A stretch of 64,000 nt of DNA, from assembly GCA_029721515.1 (NCBI GenBank), contig CM056561.1, positions 5,294,001 through 5,358,000 on the forward strand, written 5' to 3'. The DNA is from Synanceia verrucosa. Lineage: Eukaryota; Chordata; Actinopteri; Perciformes; Synanceiidae. The notes below the pieces were generated by a model that was given only the letters and a program-made list of their open reading frames with translations, had not been told where the DNA came from and searched no databases. The position numbers and the translations under genes were made by a program. Of this stretch, positions 1-13,045 are shown one piece after another (within the stretch, counting starts at the first letter, position 1; each line of letters starts with the position of its first letter).

Positions 1-3000
1 CTGGGCTTCTGAGGAAACCTAAAATACAGGACATAGAGGACAACTTATAAGACAATGTTCTGTAATCCCTGTAAAATGGATTCAGTGCAGTCAATAAATT
101 ATGAATTTATTCAGTGACAGATATCGTGACGCATCATGGACAAAATTTCTTGCAAAATATTGATTATCGCAGAATCGCAATATAGCGATTCTGCGATAAT
201 CAATACATTGCAAGAAATTTTTGATTGCTTACAGCTTTTAAATTGTTCATAATAAAAGTTTAAATGATGCTGTGCAACTTACTGTACTCCATTTCTCCAT
301 AATAAAAAGGGGATACGGAGCACAGAGTAAAAACTAATAATCAGTTTCATTGTTGATTAATCTATTTTCTTGTAGCTCAGTAAGTTGATGGGTTTTAGCT
401 TTTCTTTTTTTTTACCTACTGTACACACACTCATCTCATTTTAATCACCAGTGCAGACAGAATAAAATCAATTAGAGAGAACTTCCATTTACCTGGAAAA
501 CAGACTACTAAGGACAATATATAGAGCTTAAAACAGGAAAAGAGGACAACATGACCTAACCTGGTTGATAATAACCCAAACCTTGTTAACTGCATGCACC
601 TGTCAAGCCCTGTGGCAAAAAAAAATGTGCATTAGATCCATACTTTGCATGATATTTAAGCAAGTGGGATATTCAGTCATGATTGACTAATGTCTGGGCT
701 GCACTTTGCATTGTTTTAATTGATAAAGCTAATGTCTAATTACTGAGTTTAATTGAGTAGTAACTAATAACCATTACTGACTAATTGACTCTGGAGGCAA
801 ACTGTTATTTCCACTTGCTGTACTCTGTAGATAGTGGACGGTAAGAGATGCTGTCGATGTTGTAGTGATGCTGAAGCTCTTTAGTTTTTGTAATTTTTGT
901 ATTGTTTGGATTGTTGGTTTTGCACTATACTGCATTATTCTGCACTTTATAGATCTTTAAAAAAGCTCCTAACTTCTTCATTCTGTGTATGGCAACTGTT
1001 GTTAAAGACTTTTCTCTGGGATGCATGAAGTCCTCTTAACTTATCTAATTTGGCCCCGAAACTGTTAACTGTCTAAGATAACTGGCCCACTGACCACACA
1101 CTGTACTCCATAGAGACACTAACATCCATGACACTTTCCTACACTGCATGGTTGTCTCTTCTTTCCCTGGAAAAAAATATTCCTTCCACTAATAACACAA
1201 AATCAGGGAATCAGCCATACTTAACTTCAAAAACATATAATTGAGATTTCCACTTAAAGACTGTGGGAATACTTTCTCTTCACGATGGAGGACAACTGCA
1301 GGTCGCACGCTGAGAAGCCCCAAACTGATTCATTAATGCGTCCATACTTGTTACTTGTTTGTGTACGAGTATCTGCTTGTGCCGCTGGCCAGACAGAAAG
1401 ATGCAACTCTGTAATTTTCTTCTTTTTCTGGATCTCAGAGGGAGCGCTCATCCCCACACTTTCTTGTTAATGTCTGTTTATGGTAAACATGTAGGTCAGT
1501 GGGGTTGGAGGAAGCCGTATCACTGACACCAAAGATGGGAGGTAAAAGCGAGTAACCGTAAACTGGTAGAGCTGAGATACACATCTCCTAAAACGCCCAC
1601 TTATCTCAAATGGTAAATAGCTGCTTTTATCCAAAGTGTTTTGCAATCTGCCTCTCATTCACACACAGAAGGCAGCGAGCTACCACATAAAAGCAACAGA
1701 GTCTGTGGAAACAGACTCATACTGATTATATCCATTTCTTTTGTCATTCATATCTGTAACACTTTTTAATATTTTCTCTATGAGACATGAATTTTGAGAT
1801 GCATGTTTGCACAACATCCACAACAAAAACAAATAAACAACAAATATTTTTTAAGGAGCTTGCAAATCCATTATGGCATCTGATGAGCTGCAACATTCAA
1901 CAACTGAAGTGAAGTGAAGGAAGAGTCTAACTTTATTAAACATATTAAGTATGTACAAGTGAGTCTGCAGAAATTGAAAGGCAAAAAAAAACAAGCATGC
2001 AATGCACACAAGGGTTCAAGTGTAGAAACTGCAGTCAAGACCACAAAATCTAAATTAAATGGACACCTTTAATTAGATTTGAAACAGATCCAGTTGGCAA
2101 ACTGTAATCAAACATGGAGGTGATCGATCAGTTTTGGCTTCAAGTTGTCTTACAGCGAGTCACCTATGGAGTTATATTTACTTTTTACAAATAACCACCA
2201 GAGAAGTTATTCTTCTTTCACTCATTTAGATGTATCCTCCCTTAAAGTCTGAAGAACAGCAGCCTTTCTTCTTGTTTTAATAAAGTAAAAAGCACTCAAC
2301 CTTTTCATTAAGCATGAAACCTGACCCATGACGTCACAAGGTGAACTTCCTACAAACAGGACACGTCTTCGTGTTTCCTCTGTTTTCTTTCACAAAGCAT
2401 CAAATATTGGACAAATAATCACTCAGTGAGTAACAAAACAGCAGCAGTGGGTTTTCTTGGTCTTCTTTTAGCGCATTAACAAACAAACAGCAGCAGCAAA
2501 CATTTCCTGTTTGGCTAACAGCACCGCTTTGGCTCGGCGTAAAACTCCAGCAGGGCTAATGTTGGTAGCTGGAAAGCTGACAAAACAAATCCAGGTGAAT
2601 TGAGTTGTTATCTTACACACCTTCAGACTGTGTTAGTCTATGGTTGAGAGTAACTTTGGCGAAACAGTTCACGTGTTTAGCAGCAGCAGCAGCTGCCTGC
2701 TGTGCTTCACCTCACCTGAGCTGTTCACTGAGAGCTTCACCTGCCCTCTGCTGGCCATCAGGTATGGCTCATCTGATGGACGCTAACATGTAAACATCAT
2801 TAGAAATATTCAAGGTGTTCAATTTCCATACAGTGCCTCGCTATGAGACTCAAGACTGGATAAAAAAATTTAATTGCTTTATTGTAGCATAATGTAATTA
2901 TCACTATTAAAAAATAGTATTTCTATGCATTAATACTACCTTTCCCCAGATTTGCTCTGTGGTATTTTTTTAAATAAATTTAATTACAAACATGCAACAT

Positions 3001-3300
3001 TTGAGCACATAACATTGTGGCAAATCCTCCATTTGTGCAAAAATATTCTTAAATACGTGTTGGGCTACAGATCACTGTAGTTATATCTATATGTTCACCA
3101 TCCTGCATCTCTAAATGGATTGATGGTTCATGAAAAATAAAATCATTTTAAAGTTGCACATTAATGCACACAGTCAGTCATAAATGCTCTCTCATTTACT
3201 GTCTTCAGTTACGCAAAGAATATAGTTTGTAGTGCAACAGTGACACCTCCTGGTAGAGCTGCGCACTGCATAAGAAGCCTCCACTCGGTGCATGATAATA
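1..3300. other. Intergenic AT-rich region, no gene seen
   Basis: No exon-like reading frame with recognisable protein similarity or flanking splice signals was found on either strand. Open frames here are under 70 codons and look random. The stretch contains a near-perfect hairpin (separate entry) and a CAG-rich patch near 2680. Its right part may contain the far end of the dhx35 3' untranslated region. Confidence 0.6.
142..221. repeat. 80-bp hairpin, 37-bp arms
   Basis: Positions 142-178 and 185-221 are reverse complements apart from two adjacent mismatched positions, separated by a 6-base loop (AATATA). The arms include TTATCGCAGAATCGC, a string that resembles degenerate dispersed repeats of fish genomes. 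It could be a foldback or MITE remnant, or a precursor of a small RNA. No expression evidence can be read from the sequence. Confidence 0.85.
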
Positions 3301-4730
3301 AGGCTTTATTTGAGGATGTGAGGAAGAAATGACAAGTGACAGTTTTTATCTCAGAGGTGAGCAATTACAAAGGTCTACAGATTACTGCTTTGGCTGCATA
3401 CATACTCAGTATCAGCACAAACAAGGATAAACAAGTCAATATATAGGCTACATCAGAGTACCATTTCACATGCAAAGGTACTTCATTTGTATATCCATCT
3501 AATTTGAGTTGGTTTAACCATCTACGGCATGGCGTGTTGTTCTGTGGTTTGATTACAGTCTACCTACAGTAGTAACCTCAAGAACGACAAAAACACATGC
3601 AGACAGAAGTGAAAATTTGGTGACGGCGACCTTGCTGGTTTGACTGCTCACTGGTGCTTTCATGGCCAAATGCCTCTGGTGAAAAACAAAACCACAGAGT
3701 AGGGAAATGTAGAGCACATGCAGTCAATATGGAAGGGAAATAACAAATTATTGACCATTTTACTGATCACCTGGTGGATGATGGTAACAAAAAGGTCTTG
3801 CTCAAATCTCAGGAAAGACAATTATAATGGCCAAAAAGATGGCTGCAATTGGATAAATGCTACTGATTCTTTGAGGCTCTGAATGCACTTTATGTCATCA
3901 CAGGAACAAATGGCACTTTATTTTTAGTTTTGATTTCACAGCTTTTCATTTAAAATACGTGGGTGTATTTACACATTCCACCTGGAAATGAAACGTGAAA
4001 TAGGCCCGACAAAGAAAAACTGGCACAGAGTGGTGACAAGGCCACTACGTATGGAAAAATGAGAATAAGTCTTTTCACAGTGTCATTTTTTGACAGAAAG
4101 ATAAAGAAATGTTTCCTTCTGCAGCAAATTCCTGAAAATATATGTCACTACATTCTGTATGATGAAAGTGAAGCAATCAAAAGTAAACTGGAGATAAAGT
4201 GAACCAGTCAAAAACATAAAGGCACCAAGGAAATGTGGGAAGAAAATGAACCCTTGAAACTAAGTCTGTCAAAGTCAACCATCCTCACATACCATTGTCT
4301 TCCATTATTTATCATGCAGCAGAAAAATACAGCAATTAAAAAAATAATGAAACCAAGAACCAGGTGTGGACGGACCTGCGGCACAGGAGCCGTTCCCTGG
4401 ACCTGAGCCTGCTCTGGCTATGTACAGGTATGAATGAAGTGAAGGGTTAATGGACACTGGACAGATAGTCTGGTCTCATCTCACATTCATCACCATTTAC
4501 TCGTCACATATACACTGCATCACTGTCTAATGAAATAACATGTCCACTTTATCCCATTCTAGCATGGCCACATAGTGTGGAAGGGTTGTGCGGGTGGACA
4601 TGGACAATAAATATATATTACATCTTTATATACAATGAAATGACCAAGGGGTACGGTGGTAATTTGAAAGTGTTTCTCCCTTTAGTTGAACGAGTCTTTC
4701 TGTCTTAGCACGATGGACAGATGGTAAGCT
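3290..4730 (-). other. dhx35: Putative dhx35 3' untranslated region
   Basis: This is the stretch immediately downstream of the dhx35 stop codon on the minus strand. No coding potential is visible. Minus-strand AATAAA signals (plus-strand TTTATT) occur near 3917-3922 and 3305-3310, so the transcript may end near 3.9 kb or near 3.29 kb. The true end cannot be decided from sequence alone. Confidence 0.4.
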
Positions 4731-7700
4731 TCAGAGGACCCGGGACCTCTTGCTAGCCAGTGAGCCATGCTGAAAGAGAAAAGGGACAGGAAGCTGTTCA
4801 TGTCAATAAAATATACAATAAATCTGGACTTCCAGCCATAGTGAACTGACCTTTTCAGAACATTCATAAATAATAACAAGCTGGACTTTTTTTCCTTTGA
4901 CCTACCTTGGCCTGCTTGTAAAAGTGAGGGGCCAGCTCGACCAACCAGGATGACTCAACAGCGGTCACATCACGCATGTAGTATTTTGCCGTCTGCACCA
5001 CTTCATTGAAAACAACCCTGGAAAGGATTAAAGACACTTTAGTTAGAGATCATAAATGATGCTCATAGCATGTGTATATGTGTTTTAATGTTTGTCTCTA
5101 ATGTAATAAGTAAAATTTTAAGACAACTTTTCGGACACTTTGCATGTAGTTGATATACCAACAATACAGGCCACATATCATGTGGAAGTAGAGCAACGAT
5201 TAATTGACTGTCAACTACTAAATTAATTACAGAGAATTTTGATAATCTATCATCTGTATTTGTTTTATATTAAAGTTCAAATTTCCTTGTGGGTGAATAT
5301 TTTCTGGTTTCTTTACTTTTCAGTGACAATAAACTGAATAAATTTGAGGACCTCATTTTTCATCACTCTGATGAATGTTAGTTGCAGCCCTATATGGAGA
5401 TCCTGATTATATAGTATAATATAAAATATTGACAAAGATTTTTAAATGTTTACTCTAAGAGGTGAAACAAAAATAAGGTGGATAAAAGGAAATCCACTAA
5501 TTCAAATGTATCCACTACCATGAATAAGAGAGCAAAAGCAGCCCACTAGAAATACTTCTGCAGAAGAAAAAACACTGACCATTTTGGAGGTTTCTCTCCA
5601 AACAGCACAGAGTTGGGGTGGATGTGAAGCTCACGATCGTCTCGTAAAGTCCTGGCAGAGCGAATGAATACAACAGTGAGTCATGTGATGTAAAAGTGGA
5701 CGAAAACTGAAATAACGAACATGGCATCTCATAGAGGAAAGCTCACCGGTAGGAACCAGAATGGTGAATGCGGGCGGCATTAGCGAAAAACCCAGATACA
5801 ATGCACTTCAAGATCACATCAGGGTCTCCTGTGTGCAAAATAAAGGAGCAATGACCATGTTGCTTTAGTCATGACAGTGATGCAGTGTGCAACCAAAGGA
5901 GAACATATTTATATGATGAAAAAGAGCAGCTACTGTTGTTAACTCATTAGACCATATCTGCTCTGCTGATATAGTACCACCTAGGGTTGGGTATCGTTTA
6001 AAATTTTTTTGATGCAATGCCAATTTGTTTCGATACCCGTTCCAGAACGATACCCATAATTTTTTTGAAACCCCAAAAAGTATTTTTGTATAATTTGGGC
6101 TTTAATCATGGTCATCGTCACTATTATTATCATTATTATTATTATTATTATATGATTTCAACTCAATAAGTTCTTTTTTGTGTACTTTGGTCTTTATCAT
6201 GGTGGACATAGTAGACTATGTAGGCTGCTGCAGGTTGCTCTTTAGAACCCTGGGGAGTGAGAGTTTACCTTATGGTGTGTTCACTGGAAGTCAGAACTTG
6301 GAGCTCAGATCATCTTAACCTCAAAGTTTAGTGCTCCCAGCTCTTCCAGCCTTACAGACGTACAACAAAACATGTAGCTACTGTTTATCAGTAGCAGATA
6401 GCATGAACACTGACTTGCAGCTTTGAAATTCCGACATTTGTGCGCATCTTAAACGCACCATGAGGCGAAACACAAACACCAGTCTCCCAGTGCTGCTGCA
6501 ATGACATTAATCCTGTTTCAACTGTGAAGTTTGTCTCCTTATGCTGGGAAAGTGGGGGGACAGGTCAGTGTCTCTATGAATCTAAAGGGGACATGTCCCC
6601 CCGTCCCTAGAGACATCTGAGAGCATGGCTCACAGAAACTTGGGTTTTGGTATTCGGCCCCAAAAAATGATAAATTTTTTGGTACCCGATGGGATCAGAG
6701 CTTTTTGGTCGGTGCTACAAAAGAACAAATTTCGGTACGTAGCCCTAGTCTCACCTGACCTGTAGAATAATGACTCATACAAACCTTCACTTGAAGTCCG
6801 CGGCACCTTAAACTTGTTCATGAGACGCCGGAGCTGCTCTCGAACAGTCACAGCTCGCAGCAGACCTTTATAATTGAGGAAGTGTTCCTGACACCACTGG
6901 GAGCTCTTCTGGTGCTGCAGAAAAGAGGGAAAGATGTTTCGTTGTCGTGATCAGAGTCAAATTTTGACTTGCTGAGTTCGCAAGCCTCAAGTGCTGTATT
7001 CACTGTCACTGACTGAGGTATACACTATAAATGTATTGGCGTGCGCTATACCTTAATGAATGCTTCATACACATTCAGCATAGTGAGGTGGTCTCCCTCA
7101 GCGACTGCAAATTTCCTGTGCTCTCGGGCCTGCAGGGTGAGTTTGCAAAAATGGGATAATTGTTACGCTGACAAAGCATTTCTGCCAAATATACAACATG
7201 CTCCTTTTAGAAAACCGCTTTTCACTTACGGCAGCTTTCTTCTGATTGGGCGGCACAACAAATATATTCTGAATCTGCATCATTGCCGCAATGGTGACAA
7301 TCTCCTTGGAGCAGCCAAAGTTTCCTGACTCAAGGAGCATCTTGGCAAACATAGGGCTGAGAGGAAACTCTGCCATCCGCACACCCATGGGATCAGTCAA
7401 GCGTCCGTAATGGTCCAGACCTGCCAAAAGACACGTGACTGTTTAAGACTCTGCATCATGATCAAGGACACCTTACCTTGTAGATGCTTCCCAACAAAGG
7501 AGCTCTAGTTTTGCAGGTGAAGGACAGTTTCACTTTTTAACATATCATCATGCTGACAGCTTTGATTCTTACCTCCCAAAGCGTAGAGCAGCTCCAGAGC
7601 CTGAACCATGGTCTGAGCTGGAGGAGGCTGCAAAATAAAGAAAACACATGTTAAGTCCAACAATTACTGTATTCACTTGTAAAGACAGAATGAAATGAGA

Positions 7701-10700
7701 ATGGGGTGTACTTGGGAAGTCTTGTCATTATATCTTTCACGGCACAAACACACACACTGGCTGCATTAATTTTATGGTTTCTATGCATTTCCCCCCCCAG
7801 AGGCCAGGGGCCATTGTTGCTAATTAAAATGTAAAGTACAATTCCTTTCACAGTGGGTGAACACATCACAGCCACCCCGTGGATGCAAAGAAGCTACTCA
7901 CAGAAAGGAAGCTGAACCGCAGCACGTTGTCGATGCCTAACGCTTTGAGCTGCAGGATGACAGGAGCCAAATTGGTGCGCTGCATCTCTGGCACAGTAGA
8001 GGCAGGCAGTTTCTCAAAGTCCTCCTCTGATGAAAGAACAGAGGCAATAAGAGACACAGGAGGAGGATAAAACACTTTGCTATAAATGTTAACAATGCAC
8101 TATACCTACTTCCTGCACAGATGACATTCAGCATTCCTCAACACATACCTGTGTACAGTCTAAAGCATTTCCCAGGTCGGTTTCGTCCGGCTCTCCCAGC
8201 CCTCTGGCTGGCTGAAGCCTTGGAGATGGGAGTAACCACCAGTGACTCGATGGCAGTGAGAGGGTTATATGCTCGCAGCTTCACGAATGCACAGTCAATG
8301 ACAAACACCACTCCACTGATAGTGATGGAGGTCTCAGCTATGTTAGTGGCCACCACAACCTGGAAGAAACAGATATGTGTACTGTTAATTACACTATATC
8401 ACCAGCTGTTATGAATCCATCCATGGTCTGCTCCTCTATAACCTTTCTTTTAAAAACAGTAATTACTGTCTACGCTCACATGACATCCTTTTATTGACTC
8501 TCCCTAAGGTTCTCACTGAGCTTGGCAAACAGCCTTTTATGTTCTCTGCGACTGCAGCCTGGCTGAACTACAGCTTCAAAAGCTGATCCCAATTAGTGAA
8601 ACGTGTGGTGAAGGGAATGGAGACAGATACCACTGGAGACTGTAACTGCTGTCCTTTTAAGCCAATTATGATTCCTCCTGTTTGGCTCTTCTTTGCAAGT
8701 TTTTGATACATGTTTTATAATGTATGTGTTTTGCTGTATGTAACTGTGGCTTGTTGCTGGTGCTTACCTGGTTAAATAATGGTTAATAATAATAATAATA
8801 ATAACGGATGTAAAGTAATAAATATAATTTTAAGACAACTTTTATTGCACTTTGCATATAGTTCATACACCAGCAATAGAGGTCATGTATCATGTGGAAG
8901 TACAGCGACATCAACTATTTAACTAACCACACACTGATTTGATAATTGATAATCTGTATTTGTTTTAAATTAAAGTTCTTGTGGGTGAATATTTTCTGGT
9001 TTCTTTACTTTTCTGTGACAGTAAACTGAATAACTTTAACAAAATAAGACATTTGAGGATCTCATTTTTCACCATGCTGTTTTACTTTCTTTTTGAGACC
9101 AAACAATTAATTGAGAAAATAACCAAAAGTTGATTTGTCATCAGTGAAAATAAAAATTAGTTGCAGCCCTATCTGGAGATCCTGATTATATTCATGAACA
9201 ATATGAATATAACATTGTATAACATAGTATAAAATATTGCTTAAGAGTTTTAAATGTTTATTATAAGAGGTGCAACAAAAATAAGCTATGCTCAATGTAA
9301 ATCCACTAATTTTTTTTCAGTACTTATTGGCTCAGACAGCTGAGAATCTTTGACAATCTCATTTAAGGAAAGATGTGAAATGAAATGGCAGTAAAGTCTG
9401 ATCATCAGGATGCTTTCTGGTATAACCTGGACACCAAAAAGTGGCAATGCACATGACAAACTACTTCTATAAAAGCATGAAAACGATGGCAGCAGGTTTA
9501 CCTTGCGAACAGTGGGGGGCATCCTGTCAAAGACCTTCATCTGATCAGCATAAGGCAGACCAGAGTACATGGGCAGGATTCTCAGGTGTTTCTTCATGCC
9601 GTATCGTGACAGAGTTCTGGCCTGTTCCTGCAGAAGGGACACCACTTTCTCCACCTCTTCCTAAGAGGACGTGAGACAATGATCAGAAGATAACTAAGAC
9701 AAAGAGGAAAGAGCAGCCACACTACAATAATAAAGTAACAAACGTGATGCTGATAATACACTCTAGATTACATCATTAAATAAAGAGCGGGTCGTGTTAA
9801 ATATATGGCCTCTAACCTGCCCAGTGAGAAAAGCCAAGACATCTCCATCATCCTCCGTCTCATGGATCTTCAGCACTGTCTCCACTGTGGCCTTCACGTA
9901 GTCTGGGACAGGACTGGGAGCAGACAAAACATACTTAAAGACAAATTACACAAATGACACAGCCTGTATTCAAACTGGATTGTGCATGTTCACTACCTGA
10001 CAGTGTAGAAGACGTCCACCGGAAAGGTGCGTCCCTCCACCGTCAGGATTCCACATGTGTCCTTGTTAGGATCGCCGGACTCGTTCAGGTTGAAGAAGTC
10101 GTGAAATTTCTTGAGATGAAGGTGATTTTCAGTTAGTAAAGGAAACGTAAAAATGCCAATAAATGTAGATACCATGATTAAATTTAAAGTGTAAGTTAAT
10201 ATTGATTTTATCTGCATGTTTTGCAGCAATGCCTCAATCTGACATGTTAAAAAAGTAGGCAGCTTACTACTATTTGCACACGTGGATAAAAGTATTTTCA
10301 AGCATAAAGTACAGTCTGATACAACATTTTATCTGATTTGTGTAGTGCTGAGCCCAGTCGCAGCCTGATTGTGTCTTTCTTTCATCAGCGCATCGCCGAT
10401 GTCAGTACAATGTGATCTGACCTGGCATCGACTTTCCCCCCTGTTTGTCTTTGTTTCTCTGTTCTCGCTAATCAGGCATATCTGTTCATCTTCATGATGC
10501 AGTCACCTTGGCATCCAGAGTGGCAGAGGCCACAATCAGCCTCAGGTCTCGTCGCTTTTTCTGAATCTATAGAAGAGTCGGGAGGACACGAAACAGTGGA
10601 TACAGCACAGAAGAGGGTGGGTTAGAATGGAAAAGAATTAGCAATTTTCTGGCATTGTTTTAAATTTTACTATTATTTTATTTTAATTAGATTCAGCCGC

Positions 10701-12965
10701 AATTACCTTCTTTAGCAGACCAATGGCGATGTCTGTATACAGAGTCCTTTCATGTGCTTCATCAAGCATCAACACACTGATAACAGTACAAAAAGAGTTA
10801 CACAGAATCCGACTCAGATTTGAAAACTCTTCATTTATTCGTCCAAAAATAATTGTTTCACAGAAGACATTTTGAGAAGTCAAAGTCTCTCAGTCACAAA
10901 TGTCTTCCGTGTGTTTGTGTTTAACTGACTGATGGCAGCAAGAATTTCTGAAAATGATCCCGTATTAAAGGAGAGCTGATCACAGGCTGCAATATGGTGC
11001 TATGGGGCAAGCAGGCACTACCATTAACATCCACTAAAAGCGCTTGTTTTTGCCATGACAGGCTCTGATTGTTATTATGAGTGTCTGACATTATAGAAAG
11101 AATCTTGCGCAAAGAGAAGTATCGTCCTGAAATCTTTCGAGGTGCTGGAAGATAACAGTGGAAAACTTTGGTCATTGATGCTGCTCACTTTCCCAGCAGC
11201 CCCTTTTTACAGCTCTTAATTACAGCATTATCCCCGGATACAGGACTAATGTCAGAACAGTTGTCCCCATCGGTCATTTAGACACAAACACATTGGAAAT
11301 AGCGTTCAAAAATACAGAATTTACCCTTTAATTCTAATTAATTACCATTTAATTCCAATTAGCGGCTTTATTTTTTTAGTTTTTGTTAGTGTCTGTGCTG
11401 TCACAGCTTACTGGGGCACTTGAATAGAATAGAGCCTGTTCTTCTTCAATGACATGTCAAAATATCTCCAGTGAATACCACCTATATAACGCCTTTATTA
11501 CGATCATGTACCTGTATTTTTTCAGAAGAGGATCAGCCATCATCTCCCTCACCAGCATGCCATCTGTAACGAACTGAAGCACACAGACACAATTGAGTTC
11601 TGAAAGAAACCCAACATGGGACTGCTTGTGATGTCAAACATCTGGTGGGGAATACCTTGATCCTCGTGGCGTGGGGATCAGAGCAGTCATCAAATCGGAT
11701 GGTGTAGCCCACCTCATGTCCCACAAGAGCCCCGCGCTCCTCTGCTACACGGTTAGCTACCTATGGGCAGGGAAAGAGGCAGGTGGAAAAGAATCTGGCA
11801 GGTGTCCTTCAGCGTAAAGAGAGATGGCATTGGTAAAAACAACAATGGAGGACATCAGAAAGCAGAAGTCTTACAGAGATAGCTGCCACGCGCCGTGGCT
11901 GTGTCACACCAATCACCTTCCCCTCCGTGGCCCAGCCAGCCTCCAGCAGGTACTGTAGGTAGTCAGAAGAAAAGAAAAGGCAGATGAAAAGAAAGGAGCA
12001 TCAGATAGGGACACTGATGTTGCAGAACAGAGGCCAAAATTAGCTGAAGTGGTTCAAACCCTGCTGGGAAAGAAGAGGCTACTAAGCATCAAGACAAGGG
12101 CATGTAAAACCACTGAGAGGTTAAACCAGTCCACTGCGGCAAAGTGCCCTCGGCTGTTAGATTAATGTGACTTGAGATGCTGGATATCACGACACCTACA
12201 CCTCTTCTCACTCATTTTACACAGTTTTTAACATCCACAAACCTGAGGTAACTGTGTTGTCTTCCCACATCCTGTCTCACCAACTATGATGACAGTCTGG
12301 AAGCTCTCCACCAAGTATAGGATGTTGTTTCTGTGCTGGATAGGACACAATCAACAAAAAAGTCCATATTAGACCACGTTCAACCCACTCCTGACACTAA
12401 CACTGGGATGTTCAGAAGCCCTGTGAAACCTTGAAAATGGGCAGTTTCTGTCGCTGCTTCTCTATGGAGAGGGCTGTGTGCGGGTTGAAGATGATGGGGG
12501 AGCCGGTGGTCTCGCTGTTGAGCTCCCGCTCCTCTGAGATCCCAGGAGCCTCAGAGCCTGGAGCAGAACAGATGGAGGAGATGAGGAGAAGATGTTTTAT
12601 TTAAATGTGAGCAGCACGAGGATTTAACAGGGTGACTGTTGTACGATAATATGAAGGGCCTATATGCGATGAAAGTCCTTATAATGTGCAGTTCTGCATG
12701 TATTCACGTAGCTGTACCGAATGTGTGTGCGTTTTATTTTGGCAGGTTGTACTTGCACCGCAGAGCTAACGTTAACGGTACCGGGCGGCAGAAATCACGC
12801 AGCTGCTGTGAACGCGGGTAAAGTCGAACCGAGACTGACTGAACTTAACTAGCAGCTGCACGTTAGTGTAAACAAACCCGAAAAAATGACATTATGCCTC
12901 ATTTGACATTCATTTCCGTACTTACCCGGCTTCCAAAATTTCATCGTGGGAAGGGGAGCCGCCAT
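4731..12965 (-). CDS. dhx35: DEAH-box RNA helicase DHX35
   Basis: This gene encodes an ATP-dependent DEAH-box RNA helicase; the human protein is found in late (C-complex) spliceosomes in the nucleus. Twenty-one coding exons join in frame to 699 codons, against about 703 aa in human. Motifs in order are I GETGCGKTT, Ia TQPRRVAA, II DEAH, III SAT, IV FLTGQEEVE, V ATNIAETSITISG and VI QRAGRAGR, followed by the winged-helix, ratchet and OB-fold region characteristic of DEAH helicases. The start codon at 12965 has A at -3 and G at +4, and the first residues MAAP match the family start. The stop is TGA at 4731-4733. All borders seen are GT/AG. The introns hold several dispersed repeats but the coding frame is intact. 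Identification is firm. Confidence 0.96.
5101..5505. repeat. Intronic repeat, copy 1 (paired with 8810-9312)
   Basis: This segment lies between dhx35 coding exons 4906-5017 and 5580-5651. It shares long ordered matches with 8810-9312 in the same orientation, such as GTGGGTGAATATTTTCTGG, TTGCAGCCCTAT and AAATCCACTAATT. Compared with copy 2 it lacks a central block of roughly 100 bases. Part of it resembles a teleost dispersed repeat that carries GTGACAGTAAACTGAAT. Confidence 0.8.
5982..6750. mobile_element. Non-autonomous DNA transposon-like element in a dhx35 intron
   Basis: The left end CTAGGGTTGGGTATCG and the right end CGGTACGTAGCCCTAG form imperfect terminal inverted repeats about 770 bases apart. 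Both ends are followed inward by diverged copies of a motif built around 'cgatacccg / ggtacccgat'. No transposase frame is present. An (ATT)n tract lies at about 6121-6150. The ends resemble a common fish MITE type; I cannot assign a superfamily. Confidence 0.65.
8740..8806 (+). repeat. Retroelement-like 3' tail
   Basis: The string CCTGGTTAAATAATGGTTAA followed by (AAT)n resembles the 3' terminus shared by several fish non-LTR retroelements and SINEs. Only the tail is recognisable. It sits immediately before the second copy of the duplicated dhx35 intronic segment. Confidence 0.45.
8810..9312. repeat. Intronic repeat, copy 2 (paired with 5101-5505)
   Basis: This is the longer partner of 5101-5505, in the intron between dhx35 coding exons 8149-8359 and 9502-9660. 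It contains an additional block (roughly 9040-9150) with AATTAATTGAGAAAATAA, typical of a dispersed fish repeat family. Both copies lie in the same orientation. Confidence 0.8.
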
Positions 12966-13045
12966 CTTGGCTTTACGTCACTTTTTTTAATCTGGTTTGG
13001 CCGCGTCACATTCTTTTTTTCTTCTGCGTAGTGACGTCATCTGAG
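12950..13045 (-). promoter_or_regulatory. dhx35: dhx35 core promoter: YY1-like and CRE-like sites
   Basis: The start codon is embedded in CCAAGATGGCGGCTCC, which matches the YY1 consensus (AAGATGGCGGC) often found just downstream of transcription starts of housekeeping genes. On the plus strand TTTACGTCAC (about 12973) and GTGACGTCAT (about 13031) are ATF/CREB-type sites. No TATA box is obvious at a suitable place. Function is inferred from motif matches only. Confidence 0.6.

Larger units (their letters stand above)
4731..12965 (-). other. dhx35: dhx35 exon map
   Basis: Coding exons in transcript order: 12926-12965, 12430-12557, 12243-12335 (motif I), 11875-11952 (Ia), 11656-11760, 11512-11573, 10707-10776 (DEAH), 10507-10566 (SAT), 9997-10109, 9817-9913, 9502-9660, 8149-8359 (motifs V and VI), 7902-8026, 7573-7627, 7230-7420, 7052-7129, 6785-6914, 5747-5828, 5580-5651, 4906-5017, 4731-4769. 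They total 2100 bases including the stop, and every junction keeps the frame. Borders were placed by hand from GT/AG signals and protein similarity, so single-codon shifts are possible at a few junctions. Confidence 0.88.

Noticed and set aside
2605..2793. A 62-codon frame with an alanine run at 2605-2793
   Set aside because: The run comes from a short GCA repeat; there is no family resemblance and no flanking exon.
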